A DNA stretch of 56,869 nt, from the NCBI GenBank assembly GCA_052140165.1, contig JBKQUM010000137.1:1-56869 (forward strand), in the 5' to 3' direction. The notes beneath the pieces were generated by a model. The model had not been told where the DNA came from and did not search any database. It saw only the letters and a program-made list of their open reading frames with translations. A program made the position numbers and the translations under genes. This document shows positions 30,461 to 38,670 of this stretch, one piece after another. This DNA comes from Bog-473 sp052140165 (GTDB lineage Bacteria > Actinomycetota > Acidimicrobiia > Acidimicrobiales > RAAP-2). Each line of letters starts with the position of its first letter. Position 1 is the first letter of the stretch.

Positions 30461-30534
30461 TCGACAAAAAATGAAACGTGTTCTATAATTCGAAAAGACG
30501 GTGCCGGGGATCCACCCCGGACGAGGACGGGACC
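30461..30534 (+). promoter_or_regulatory. Strong sigma-70-type promoter and operator-like palindrome upstream of ribD
   Basis: TCGACA (30461-30466), 17-bp spacer, TATAAT (30484-30489): close to consensus and exceptional in this GC-rich window. TGAAACGTGTTCTA (30472-30485) fits TnnAACnnGTTnnA, the operator form of KstR-like TetR repressors, and overlaps the -10. The leader has a 6-bp hairpin (CCGGGG 30504-30509, CCCCGG 30515-30520) and GAGGA before ATG 30535. No FMN riboswitch sequence is visible. Confidence 0.8.
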
Positions 30535-31535
30535 ATGGACGACGTGGAGCTCATGCGCCGGGCGATGGCGCTGGCCGCAGCGGTCCGCTCCACCACCGCG
30601 CCCAACCCCTGGGTCGGCTGCGTGGTCGTGGCGGCGCAGCCCCGCGGTGCGGGCGATGCGCCCACCTCCGAGGGCGCCACGGCGCCTCCGGGCGGCCCAC
30701 ACGCCGAGGTGGCGGCGCTCTCCGCCGCCGGGGACGCGGCACGGGGCGCCACCCTCTACGTCACGCTGGAACCCTGCGCGCACCACGGACGGACACCGCC
30801 CTGTAGCGATGCCATCATCGAGGCGGGTGTCGCCCGGGTCGTGGTGGGCGTCGAGGACCCGGACCCGCTGGTGGCGGGAAGGGGCGTGGCCGCTCTGCGG
30901 GACGCCGGGATCGAGGTGACCCTCGGCGTGGCGGCCGGAGAGGTCGCCGAGCAGCTGGCGCCCTACCTCAAGCACCGCACGACGGGGCAGCCCTGGGTCG
31001 TGCTCAAGATGGCGGCCAGCCTCGACGCCCGCACCGCGGCACCGGACGGCACCAGCCGCTGGATCACGGGGGAGGCCGCCCGCCACGACGTGCACGTCCT
31101 GCGGTCCCGTTCCGACGCCGTCCTGGTCGGGGCGGGCACCGTCCGGGCTGACGACCCTGAGCTGACCGTCAGGCTCGGCGACGGGATCGAGCACGCCCAA
31201 CCGCTCCGGGTGGTGCTGGGCCAGGCGCCACCCGGCGCCCGGGTGCAGCCCGCCCTGGAGCTCTCGGGTGATCTCGACGACGTGCTCGACGAGCTCGGCC
31301 GCCGTGGGGTCATCCAATTGCTGGTCGAGGGCGGGGCGACCGTGGCGCACGAATTCCACGCCGCGGGCCTGGTCGATCGCTACATCCTCTACCTGGCGCC
31401 GGTGTTCTTCGGGGGTGACGACGGTCGCCCGCTCTTCGCGGGCCCCGGGGCTGGCACAATTGGTGATGTGTGCAGAGGCAGGCTGGTGTCGGTCGAGCGG
31501 CTGGGGGAGGATCTTCGCGTGGAGGTGGCCGTCTG

Positions 31536-31536
<1 letters not shown>
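30535..31536 (+). CDS. ribD: Bifunctional riboflavin deaminase/reductase
   Basis: It deaminates the GTP-derived pyrimidine, then reduces its ribosyl side chain. The 333-residue protein has a deaminase domain with NPWVGCVV, PHAEVAAL and the zinc-binding EPCAHHGRTPPC (residues about 80-91). The reductase domain follows from about 150 (VVLKMAASLDARTA, VGAGTVRADDPELT). ATG 30535 follows GAGGA; an in-frame GTG at 30478 lies in the promoter. The stop overlaps the ribBA ATG (TGATG). Confidence 0.94.
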
Positions 31537-32756
<1,220 letters not shown>

Positions 32757-32772
32757 CGGTCCGCTCCGCCTG

Positions 32773-33306
32773 ATGGCCGGCTCCGATCTCGCCGCCCTGC
32801 CCAAGGGCGCGCTCGACGACGTGGCGTCCAGGGTCGGCACCAGCCTGCGCGGTGAGCACGACGGCACCGGTCTGCGGTTCGGGATCGCGTGTGCACTCTT
32901 CAACGGCGGGGTGACGTTGCGACTGCTCGACGGCGCGCTCGCCGCCCTGGAAGAGGCCGGCACCGACCGGCGCGACATCACGGTCGCCTGGACGCCGGGC
33001 GCGTTCGAGGTGCCCCTCGTGGCGCAGGCCTTCGCCCAGGCGGGCAAGGTCGACGCCGTGCTGTGCTTCGGCGCCGTCATCCGGGGCGACACGGGCCATT
33101 ACGACTTCGTGGCGGGGGAGTGCGCGTCGGGCATTCAGCGGGTGCAGCTGGCCACCGGGGTGCCGGTCGTCTTCGGGGTGCTCACCACCGACACGCTGGG
33201 GCAGGCGCTCCAGCGCTCGGAGCCCGACCAGAGCAACAAGGGCCGCGAGGCGGCGCTCACCGGGATCGAGATGGTTCGGCTCCTGCGGAGCGGACCCCTC
33301 TCCTAG
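32773..33306 (+). CDS. ribH: 6,7-dimethyl-8-ribityllumazine synthase
   Basis: It condenses the pyrimidine dione and DHBP to lumazine. Of 177 residues, the first about 35 are an extension; the core shows WTPGAFEVPLVA, GAVIRGDTGHYDFVAGE (catalytic His) and FGVLTTDTLGQALQRS. It lies 16 bp after ribBA and ends the operon, before a hairpin. Confidence 0.95.
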   Translation: MAGSDLAALPKGALDDVASRVGTSLRGEHDGTGLRFGIACALFNGGVTLRLLDGALAALEEAGTDRRDITVAWTPGAFEVPLVAQAFAQAGKVDAVLCFGAVIRGDTGHYDFVAGECASGIQRVQLATGVPVVFGVLTTDTLGQALQRSEPDQSNKGREAALTGIEMVRLLRSGPLS

Positions 33307-33322
33307 TCGTTCCCAGGCGGGC

Positions 33323-33338
33323 CCGGACCGCCGTCCGG
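33323..33338 (+). terminator. Terminator-like hairpin after ribH
   Basis: CCGGAC, loop CGCC, GTCCGG: a perfect 6-bp stem 16 nt after the ribH stop, without a U-run. Confidence 0.45.
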
Positions 33339-33440
33339 AACGCCATTCATGGAGCATTCACACGACTGACACGGCGCGGACACCTCGGCTCCGTAGCGTG
33401 ACGCGGACGACAACCAGCAGACCGGAAGGAATGATCCGGC

Positions 33441-34559
33441 ATGGATGAGACCGCTGGCGCGGGCCACCGGATGGACATGCCCGAGAGCGAACGTGTGGCC
33501 GATCCGCCGACGCCGGACGCCGAGCACCCGGTGCCTCCCGTCGACCCCGCGCAGATCCGATTCCGGCCCGGGGTCCGCCGCGAAGGTGCGTTCAGCGTCC
33601 GGTACTCCACCATCCACGGGTACCGGCGGGCTTACGTAAGAGCCGGCCGCGGCCCCGCCCTGCTCCTGATCCACGGCATCGGTGACAGCTCGGACACCTG
33701 GCGCCCGGTGGTCGAGCAATTGGCCGAGCACTACACGGTCATCGCCCCGGATCTGCTCGGCCACGGGCGCTCCGAGAAGCCCCGGGCCGATTACACCATC
33801 GCCGGCTTCGCCAACGGGATGCGTGACCTCCTCACCGTCTTGGAGGTCGAGAGCGCGACGGTCGTGGGCCATTCGCTCGGCGGCGGGGTGGCGGCGCAGT
33901 TCTCCTACCAGTTCCCCGAACGCTGCGAGCGTCTGGTGCTGGTGGGCAGCGGGGGGATCGGCCGCACGGTGAGCCCGCTGCTCCGTTTCGCGGCCGTGCC
34001 CGGTGTCGAGGCCATGATGCCGTTGCTCGGGCTCCCACCCGTCCGCCTGGTGAGCCGCCTCGGCGCCGGGCTCCTCCGCGTCCTCGACACGGCGCTCGGG
34101 CGCGACGCGGAGGAGATCCTGGCCGTGTTCGATGCGCTGCCCAACACCGAGGCCCGACGCGCGATCCTGCGCACGCTGCGTTCGGGCGTCGACTGGCAGG
34201 GCCAGGTCATCACCATGCTGGACCGTGCCTACCTGGCCGAGGGTGTGCCGACCCTCGTCATCTGGGGCAGGCGCGACGCGATCATCCCGCTGGGGCACGG
34301 GCGGCTCGCCCATGCCGCACTACCCGGGAGTGAGCTCGAGATATTCGATGAGGCGGGCCACTTCCCGCACCACACCGACCCGATGCGCTTCGTCGAGGTC
34401 GTGCACGAATTCATGGAGCGGACGACGCCGGCGCGGTTCGACCGCGAGGACTGGCGGTTCCGCATGCTGCGCGGGACGCGTGCCGGCATGGCGGGAGGGG
34501 TCGGTCAGACCGAGGCCATGGATCCGGTGTCCGCCGCGGCCGAGCTGACCCTTCTGTAA
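33441..34559 (+). CDS. Alpha/beta hydrolase
   Basis: This 372-residue alpha/beta-hydrolase has a nucleophile elbow VVGHSLGGG, oxyanion segment LLLIHGIGDSSDTW, Asp in IWGRRDAIIP and His in DEAGHFPHH, a complete triad. The first about 50 residues are an acidic, proline-rich extension with no signal peptide. GGAAGGAA before ATG 33441 supports the start. It is monocistronic, with a TAGCGT box at 33394-33399. It resembles the 2-hydroxymuconic-semialdehyde hydrolase/epoxide hydrolase group, but the substrate cannot be named. Confidence 0.85.
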   Translation: MDETAGAGHRMDMPESERVADPPTPDAEHPVPPVDPAQIRFRPGVRREGAFSVRYSTIHGYRRAYVRAGRGPALLLIHGIGDSSDTWRPVVEQLAEHYTVIAPDLLGHGRSEKPRADYTIAGFANGMRDLLTVLEVESATVVGHSLGGGVAAQFSYQFPERCERLVLVGSGGIGRTVSPLLRFAAVPGVEAMMPLLGLPPVRLVSRLGAGLLRVLDTALGRDAEEILAVFDALPNTEARRAILRTLRSGVDWQGQVITMLDRAYLAEGVPTLVIWGRRDAIIPLGHGRLAHAALPGSELEIFDEAGHFPHHTDPMRFVEVVHEFMERTTPARFDREDWRFRMLRGTRAGMAGGVGQTEAMDPVSAAAELTLL

Positions 34560-34807
34560 AACCGGCTGCAGAGACTTCCCACCGGTGCCGTCCCGTGTGC
34601 CGGGTAGACGTGGCGGTCGGCGACCGCCACGCTCGGGGGGCGGGGATCGACGCCCTGAATCAGACGAGTACGGGCACGTGGACCCACTCGTCGTGTGCCA
34701 CCTGATCGATCACGAGAGCGGCGCATGTCGGGCACACGGTCGAGCGGAACGGTCGCGACGAGGACCGCGACCACCATCAACGGGATGCACACGAACAACC
34801 AGGTCAT
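34505..34807 (-). CDS. Possible small membrane protein (doubtful)
   Basis: An ATG at 34807 (minus) opens a frame of 100 codons beginning MTWLFVCIPLMVVAVLVATV, one plausible N-terminal membrane helix. The remainder is Arg/Pro-rich and unconvincing. It crosses a strong hairpin at 34609-34631 and overlaps the 3' end of the hydrolase gene antisense. The real product may be shorter, or this may be chance; only the membrane helix is suggestive. Confidence 0.25.
   Translation of the reverse strand: MTWLFVCIPLMVVAVLVATVPLDRVPDMRRSRDRSGGTRRVGPRARTRLIQGVDPRPPSVAVADRHVYPAHGTAPVGSLCSRFYRRVSSAAADTGSMASV
34609..34631. terminator. Strong bidirectional hairpin
   Basis: CGTGGCGGTC, loop GGC, GACCGCCACG: a perfect 10-bp stem 50 nt after the hydrolase stop. 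It could end transcripts from both directions. The rest of 34560-35005 holds no other feature I can support beyond the doubtful minus-strand frame. Confidence 0.6.
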
Positions 34808-35005
34808 AGATCTGCCCCGCCTGGATCTCCACTGGACCGCCGGAGTGCAATCCGAGTGTGGCTCGCACCGTCTCGCGGAGCCCTGTCGATTCTGGCGCAA
34901 TGGCGTTGCCGTTCCGTTGCCGGCGCGACGAGTGCGGTCCGCCGGTCTGGGCGTTCCAAGTGGCCCCGCTCCGGGCGGCCCGTCCGCTCGCCGGGCGGCG
35001 GCTCC

Positions 35006-35401
35006 TCAGTACAGAATCAGCTGGGTGCAGCGATACGACGCCATCAGCCGCTCGGTCGTCTCGTTCGTCACCATGGCGTCCCAGACCTGGGTCGTGCGCC
35101 CGGTGTGGAGCGGGGACGCCGTCGCCACGACGAGGTCGCCCTCCTTGGCGCTCGAGATGAAGCTGGCCGAGCAGTCGACGGTGGTGAAGCTCTTGGCTCC
35201 CTCGGGCCAGTGGTGGTTCACCCCGAAGGCGCACAGGGCGTCGGCCAGGGTGATGACCACCGGGGCCCACAGGAAGCCGGTCCCGGCAATCAGGTCGTGG
35301 CTGACGGTGAGGCGGGCGATCGGGCCTTCGTCATTGCCTTCGTGCGGTATCTCGATCCCGAGCAGGTTCAAGAAATTGAAGACGTCATAGGGCGGCGGCA
35401 C
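35006..35401 (-). CDS. PaaI-family hot-dog thioesterase
   Basis: It has about 131 residues from GTG 35401, with the stop at 35006 certain. The hot-dog fold is suggested by the helix GFLWAPVVITLADALCAFG, whose Asp fits the PaaI catalytic position, and by SFTTVDCSASFISSAKEGDLV and SPLHTGRTTQVW. It probably hydrolyses acyl-CoA or similar thioesters. The start is unclear: several GTGs occur between 35401 and 35437, and an ATG at 35485 would overlap the divergent hisG ATG (CATG), but that extra segment is Arg/Pro-rich. Confidence 0.75.
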   Translation of the reverse strand: MPPPYDVFNFLNLLGIEIPHEGNDEGPIARLTVSHDLIAGTGFLWAPVVITLADALCAFGVNHHWPEGAKSFTTVDCSASFISSAKEGDLVVATASPLHTGRTTQVWDAMVTNETTERLMASYRCTQLILY

Positions 35402-35483
35402 CGCCACAGCTTGCCGCACCGGCACCGCCGCCGGCACACCCCGGGGCCACGACCCCCGTCGCCGGTCTGCGAAGATCTGTCCC

Positions 35484-36380
35484 ATGCTCCGCCTCGTCCT
35501 GCCCAAGGGCTCGCTCGAACGCGCCACCATGCAGCTGTTCGAGGACGCCGACCTGGCCGTCTACCGCGCCTCGGACGTCGCCTACCGTGCCAGCATCGGC
35601 GACCCCCGCATCAGCGAGGTGCGGATCCTGCGGCCCCAGGAGATCCCCGTCTATGTGGCCGACGGGCTCTTCGACCTCGGCATCACGGGCCGCGACTGCA
35701 TCGAGGAGCGGGGGAGCGAGGTGGTGTCCCTCGGCGAGCTCGCCTATTCCAAGGTGACCGCCAATCCCGCTCGGATCGTCCTCGCCGTGAGCGCGGACTC
35801 GCCGGCTCGCTCGCTGGCCGAGCTGGCCGCCGCGGTGGCCGATCGCCCCGGCCGCCTGCGCGTCAGCACCGAGTACCCCGAGCTCACCCGCAGGGCGCTC
35901 GCCTCGCACGGCATCGACGCCGACATCGCGCTGTCCTACGGCGCCACGGAGGCCAAGGTGCCCGACATCGCCGACGCCGTGGTCGACATGACCGAGACCG
36001 GGAGCGCGCTGCGCGCCGCGGGGCTCCGGGTGATCGAGACGCTCCTCGTCTCGCACACCGAGCTCATCGCCAACCCCTCCGCCGCGGCCGATCCCGAGAA
36101 GCGCCATGCCATGGAGCAGATCCTCACGCTGTTGCAGGGCACGCTCGAGGCGCGGGGCAAGGTGCTCGTCAAGCTCAACGTCGCGGCCGAGAACCTCGAT
36201 GCCGTCCTCGCCGTCCTGCCCTCCATGCGCGCGCCGACGATCTCGGAGCTCTCCGGTGGCGGCGCTTTCGCCCTGGAGGCCGTCGTCGCCAAGTCGGACA
36301 TCAACATCCTCATCCCGGCACTGCGCGACCAGGGCGCCAGCGACATCCTCGAGATCCCGCTGTCCAAGATCGTCCACTGA
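35484..36380 (+). CDS. hisG: ATP phosphoribosyltransferase, long form
   Basis: It catalyses the first step of histidine synthesis, ATP plus PRPP. At 298 residues it is the long form: catalytic lobes (MLRLVLPKGSLERATMQLF, GLFDLGITGRDC, VDMTETGSALRA with the PRPP loop) plus a C-terminal PII-like regulatory domain from about 215 (KVLVKLNVAAENLDAVLAVL) for histidine feedback, so HisZ is not required. ATG 35484 lies 7 nt after a GAAGAT box. Other his genes are outside the window. Confidence 0.95.
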   Translation: MLRLVLPKGSLERATMQLFEDADLAVYRASDVAYRASIGDPRISEVRILRPQEIPVYVADGLFDLGITGRDCIEERGSEVVSLGELAYSKVTANPARIVLAVSADSPARSLAELAAAVADRPGRLRVSTEYPELTRRALASHGIDADIALSYGATEAKVPDIADAVVDMTETGSALRAAGLRVIETLLVSHTELIANPSAAADPEKRHAMEQILTLLQGTLEARGKVLVKLNVAAENLDAVLAVLPSMRAPTISELSGGGAFALEAVVAKSDINILIPALRDQGASDILEIPLSKIVH

Positions 36381-36381
36381 C

Positions 36382-36642
36382 GTGACCGTCCCCGTCCTCC
36401 CCGCCGGGCCTCGTCACGGGCGCGTCGCCTCCTTCGACCCCGCACGCGGCCTCGGGACCGTGGCCGAGGACGGCGGTGGCTCCTACGGCTTCCATGCCAC
36501 GGCCATCGCCGACGGGAGCCGCCGCATCGAGGTGGGCGCCGAGGTGACCTTCACGGTGGGCCCGGGCCACCGCGGCCTCTACGAGGCGAGGTCGCTGGTG
36601 CCCCTCGACGCACCGGGCGGCTCCCACCGGCGCCCGTCGTAG
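36382..36642 (+). CDS. Cold-shock-domain-like protein
   Basis: This 86-residue small beta-barrel-like protein has HGRVASFDPARGLGTVAEDG and SYGFHATAIADGSRRIEVG, which follow the cold-shock pattern. The RNP1 (usual KGFGFI) reads RGLGTV and RNP2 (usual VFVHF) reads YGFHAT, so aromatic RNA-stacking residues are mostly lost. GTG 36382 is 1 nt after the hisG stop, so it is probably cotranscribed. It may bind nucleic acid weakly or have another role. Confidence 0.7.
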   Translation: MTVPVLPAGPRHGRVASFDPARGLGTVAEDGGGSYGFHATAIADGSRRIEVGAEVTFTVGPGHRGLYEARSLVPLDAPGGSHRRPS

Positions 36643-36652
36643 CGCAGACCCC

Positions 36653-37099
36653 CTAGCCGGAGGTCTGGCCCGTGTTGGCGGCGTTGTCGGCACCCGACTG
36701 TTCGGCGCCCTCCAGGCGGACGAAAGCCAGGCGGAGCTGGGACAGGGACTCGTGCAGGGACGGCTCCGCCTCACCGAGGCGGCCGCGGAGGCCGTCGAGC
36801 AGGTAGCCGAGTCCGTCGATCGCCAGCCGGGCCTGGAACAGCATGGGGGGTGTCTGGGAGAGGTAGATGGCGGCCAGCTCGAAGAGCCCGTAGCAGTGGT
36901 TGGCCACCACGACCTCGGCCGGCGTGTTGGCCAGCTGGGCCCGCATCGCGTCGACCTCCGCCTGCGCCTCGGCCTGGGAGGCCTCGGTCGACGGATCGGT
37001 GACATCGGTGTCGCCAGCAGGGGGGAATCGTGGCGGGGCGCCGCCATCGCCCTCCCCCTGGGGGAAATGCTCGCCCGACGGTGTCCAGAGGCTGCTCAT
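36653..37099 (-). CDS. DUF1844-type small protein
   Basis: It has 148 residues; the N-terminal half (1-70) is disordered, acidic and Pro/Gly-rich, and the helical C-terminal half includes NHCYGLFELAAIYLSQTPP and DGLGYLLDGLRGRLGEAEPS, which resembles DUF1844 proteins found next to infC in many actinobacteria. The function is unknown. ATG 37099 lies 6 nt after TATCCT (37106-37111, minus). It ends 10 bp from the cold-shock gene, convergently. Confidence 0.65.
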   Translation of the reverse strand: MSSLWTPSGEHFPQGEGDGGAPPRFPPAGDTDVTDPSTEASQAEAQAEVDAMRAQLANTPAEVVVANHCYGLFELAAIYLSQTPPMLFQARLAIDGLGYLLDGLRGRLGEAEPSLHESLSQLRLAFVRLEGAEQSGADNAANTGQTSG

Positions 37100-37111
37100 G
37101 CTGGTAGGATA
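37100..37111 (-). promoter_or_regulatory. -10 box placed for a leaderless DUF1844 transcript
   Basis: On the minus strand TATCCT (37106-37111) is followed by 6 nt and ATG 37099. The box is half of a small palindrome AGGAT-ATTC-ATCCT (37106-37119). Confidence 0.5.
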
Positions 37112-37118
37112 TTCATCC

Positions 37119-37300
37119 TTGACTACTTGGAAGCGGGGCCTCCACTGAGAGGCCTCCACCTGGCCACCGCACTGCACCGCAGAGAGCTCCGTGCGCCAGG
37201 TCGATCGCCCCTCGGGCGCGGGCCTCGCCCGCGGGTCGGCCCCGCCTCCTCCGATTGGCTTGCGGAAGGACCGCAGCCCGAGTGAGAGGTGTGATGACGC
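37119..37300 (+). promoter_or_regulatory. Structured infC leader
   Basis: TTGACT (37119-37124) may be a -35; the -10 is unclear. The leader contains GCGGGC-CTC-GCCCGC (37216-37230) and TGCGG-AAGGA-CCGCA (37261-37275), two stable hairpins, then GAGAGGT (37284-37290), 10 nt before the AUC start. A regulatory role in IF3/L20 autogenous control is inferred from other bacteria. Confidence 0.5.
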
Positions 37301-38011
37301 ATCGTCGCTGAAACCACAACTGAGCACCGGATCAATGACCGAATCCGTGCCCGTGAAGTCCGGCTCGTGGACCCTGACGGTGTGCAACTAGGCATCAAGC
37401 CGCTCCCCGAGGCCCTGGCGATCGCCAAGGAGGCCGACCTCGATCTCGTGGAAGTGGCCCCCATGGCCAACCCGCCCGTCTGCCGGATCATGGACTTCGG
37501 CAAGTTCAAGTTCGACGAGGCCCAGCGGGCCAAGGAGAGCCGTCGCAAGACGGTCCACGTCGGGATCAAGGAGATGAAGTACCGACCCAAGATCGGGCCG
37601 GGCGACTTCGACACCAAGACCCGGCAAGTGGCCAAGTTCCTGGGCGAGGGGCACAAGGTCAAGATCACGATCATGTTCCGAGGCCGCGAGGTGTACCACC
37701 CCGAGCACGGCAAGCGGATCCTGGACCGGATCGCCGAGCAGATGGAGGGCATCGCCAAGGTGGAGGCCGAGCCCAAGCTCGACAACCGCAACATGATCAT
37801 GGTGCTCGCCCCCGACAAGCGGGCCCGCCAGGCAGCGCAGTCGAGGGCATCCAACCAGCAGCGTCCCGGGAAGTCCACGCCCACCGCCAAGGCGGAGGGC
37901 GGGCCCGAGGGTCCGGCGGGCTCCCCGCCGCCCGAGGGGAACGGGAGCGCGCAGCCGGCCGGAGAGGCCCATGGGGTCAGCGAAATCGCCGCATCAGCCG
38001 AAGAGGGATGA
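37301..38011 (+). CDS. infC: Translation initiation factor IF-3, AUC start
   Basis: IF-3 proofreads start codons on the 30S subunit. The conserved N-terminal motif RINDRIRAREVRLVDPDG begins upstream of the first GTG in frame (37367). An in-frame TGA lies at 37295, so the start must lie between; no ATG, GTG or TTG is there. ATC 37301 (then GTCGCTGAA) with GAGAGGT upstream is the best start, giving 236 residues. Rare infC starts (AUU, AUC) are known to allow autoregulation by IF-3. The C-domain (KITIMFRGREVYHPEHG) is intact, followed by a long Pro/Gly/Ala-rich tail of about 50 residues. Confidence 0.92.
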   Translation: MVAETTTEHRINDRIRAREVRLVDPDGVQLGIKPLPEALAIAKEADLDLVEVAPMANPPVCRIMDFGKFKFDEAQRAKESRRKTVHVGIKEMKYRPKIGPGDFDTKTRQVAKFLGEGHKVKITIMFRGREVYHPEHGKRILDRIAEQMEGIAKVEAEPKLDNRNMIMVLAPDKRARQAAQSRASNQQRPGKSTPTAKAEGGPEGPAGSPPPEGNGSAQPAGEAHGVSEIAASAEEG

Positions 38012-38015
38012 CGCA

Positions 38016-38210
38016 ATGCCGAAGATGAAGACGGACAGGGGCGCCGCCAAGCGCATCAAGGTGACCGGCACCGGCCGCCTGCGCAGGCGCAAGGCCTTCC
38101 GGTCGCACCTGCTGGAGAAGAAGACGAGCGTGCGCACGCGCCGGCTCGGGCGTGAGTCCGACATCGCCAAGGCCGACGAGCGGTCGACGCGCCGGATGCT
38201 GGGCATCTGA
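38016..38210 (+). CDS. rpmI: 50S ribosomal protein L35
   Basis: This 64-residue basic ribosomal protein has PKMKTDRGAAKRIKVTGTGR and the C-terminal KADERSTRRMLGI. ATG 38016 follows AGAGGG; the upstream in-frame ATG 37971 lies in infC. It sits between infC and rplT as in most bacteria. Confidence 0.96.
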   Translation: MPKMKTDRGAAKRIKVTGTGRLRRRKAFRSHLLEKKTSVRTRRLGRESDIAKADERSTRRMLGI

Positions 38211-38286
38211 GCGCAGGCATTCGCATCGGCGCGCCGACGCACACCCACCCGACACCCCACGAGAATTCGAAGAGAGGAGCACCCCC

Positions 38287-38670
38287 ATGGCCAGAGTGAA
38301 GCGTGCCGTCCACGGCCGCAAGCACCACCGCGCTGTCCTGGAGCAGGCGAAGGGGTACTACGGCAACAAGAGCCGTTCCTACCGGGCCGCCAACGAGCAG
38401 CTCATGCATTCGATGCAGTACGCGTTCCGCGACCGGCGGGCCCGCAAGGGTGACTTCCGCAAGCTGTGGATACAGCGCATCAATGCCGGCGCCCGCCAGC
38501 ACGGCCTCAGCTACAGCAGGCTCATCAACGGCCTGCACCTCGCCGGAGTCGAGGTCGACCGCAAGGTGCTGGCCGATCTCGCCGTCAGCGACCCCGAGGC
38601 GTTCGGCGCGCTCGTGGAGACCGCGCAGACCGCGCTGTCGAACGCGCCCGTGGCGGAGGTCGCTTCCTGA
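38287..38670 (+). CDS. rplT: 50S ribosomal protein L20
   Basis: This 127-residue 23S-binding assembly protein is ARVKRAVHGRKHHRAVLEQA at the start, with LWIQRINAGARQHGLSYS in the globular domain. AGAGAGGAG precedes ATG 38287. Its stop overlaps the CTG start of the next gene (CTGA). Confidence 0.97.
   Translation: MARVKRAVHGRKHHRAVLEQAKGYYGNKSRSYRAANEQLMHSMQYAFRDRRARKGDFRKLWIQRINAGARQHGLSYSRLINGLHLAGVEVDRKVLADLAVSDPEAFGALVETAQTALSNAPVAEVAS

Noticed and set aside
30490..30534. FMN riboswitch upstream of ribD
   Set aside because: The leader is about 40 nt and lacks the conserved RFN segments.
30478..30534. GTG 30478 as an earlier ribD start
   Set aside because: It lies inside the promoter between -35 and -10, upstream of the predicted transcription start.
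34856..36385. A 509-codon plus frame across the thioesterase and hisG
   Set aside because: It has low-complexity Arg/Pro composition and overlaps the recognised hisG in another frame.
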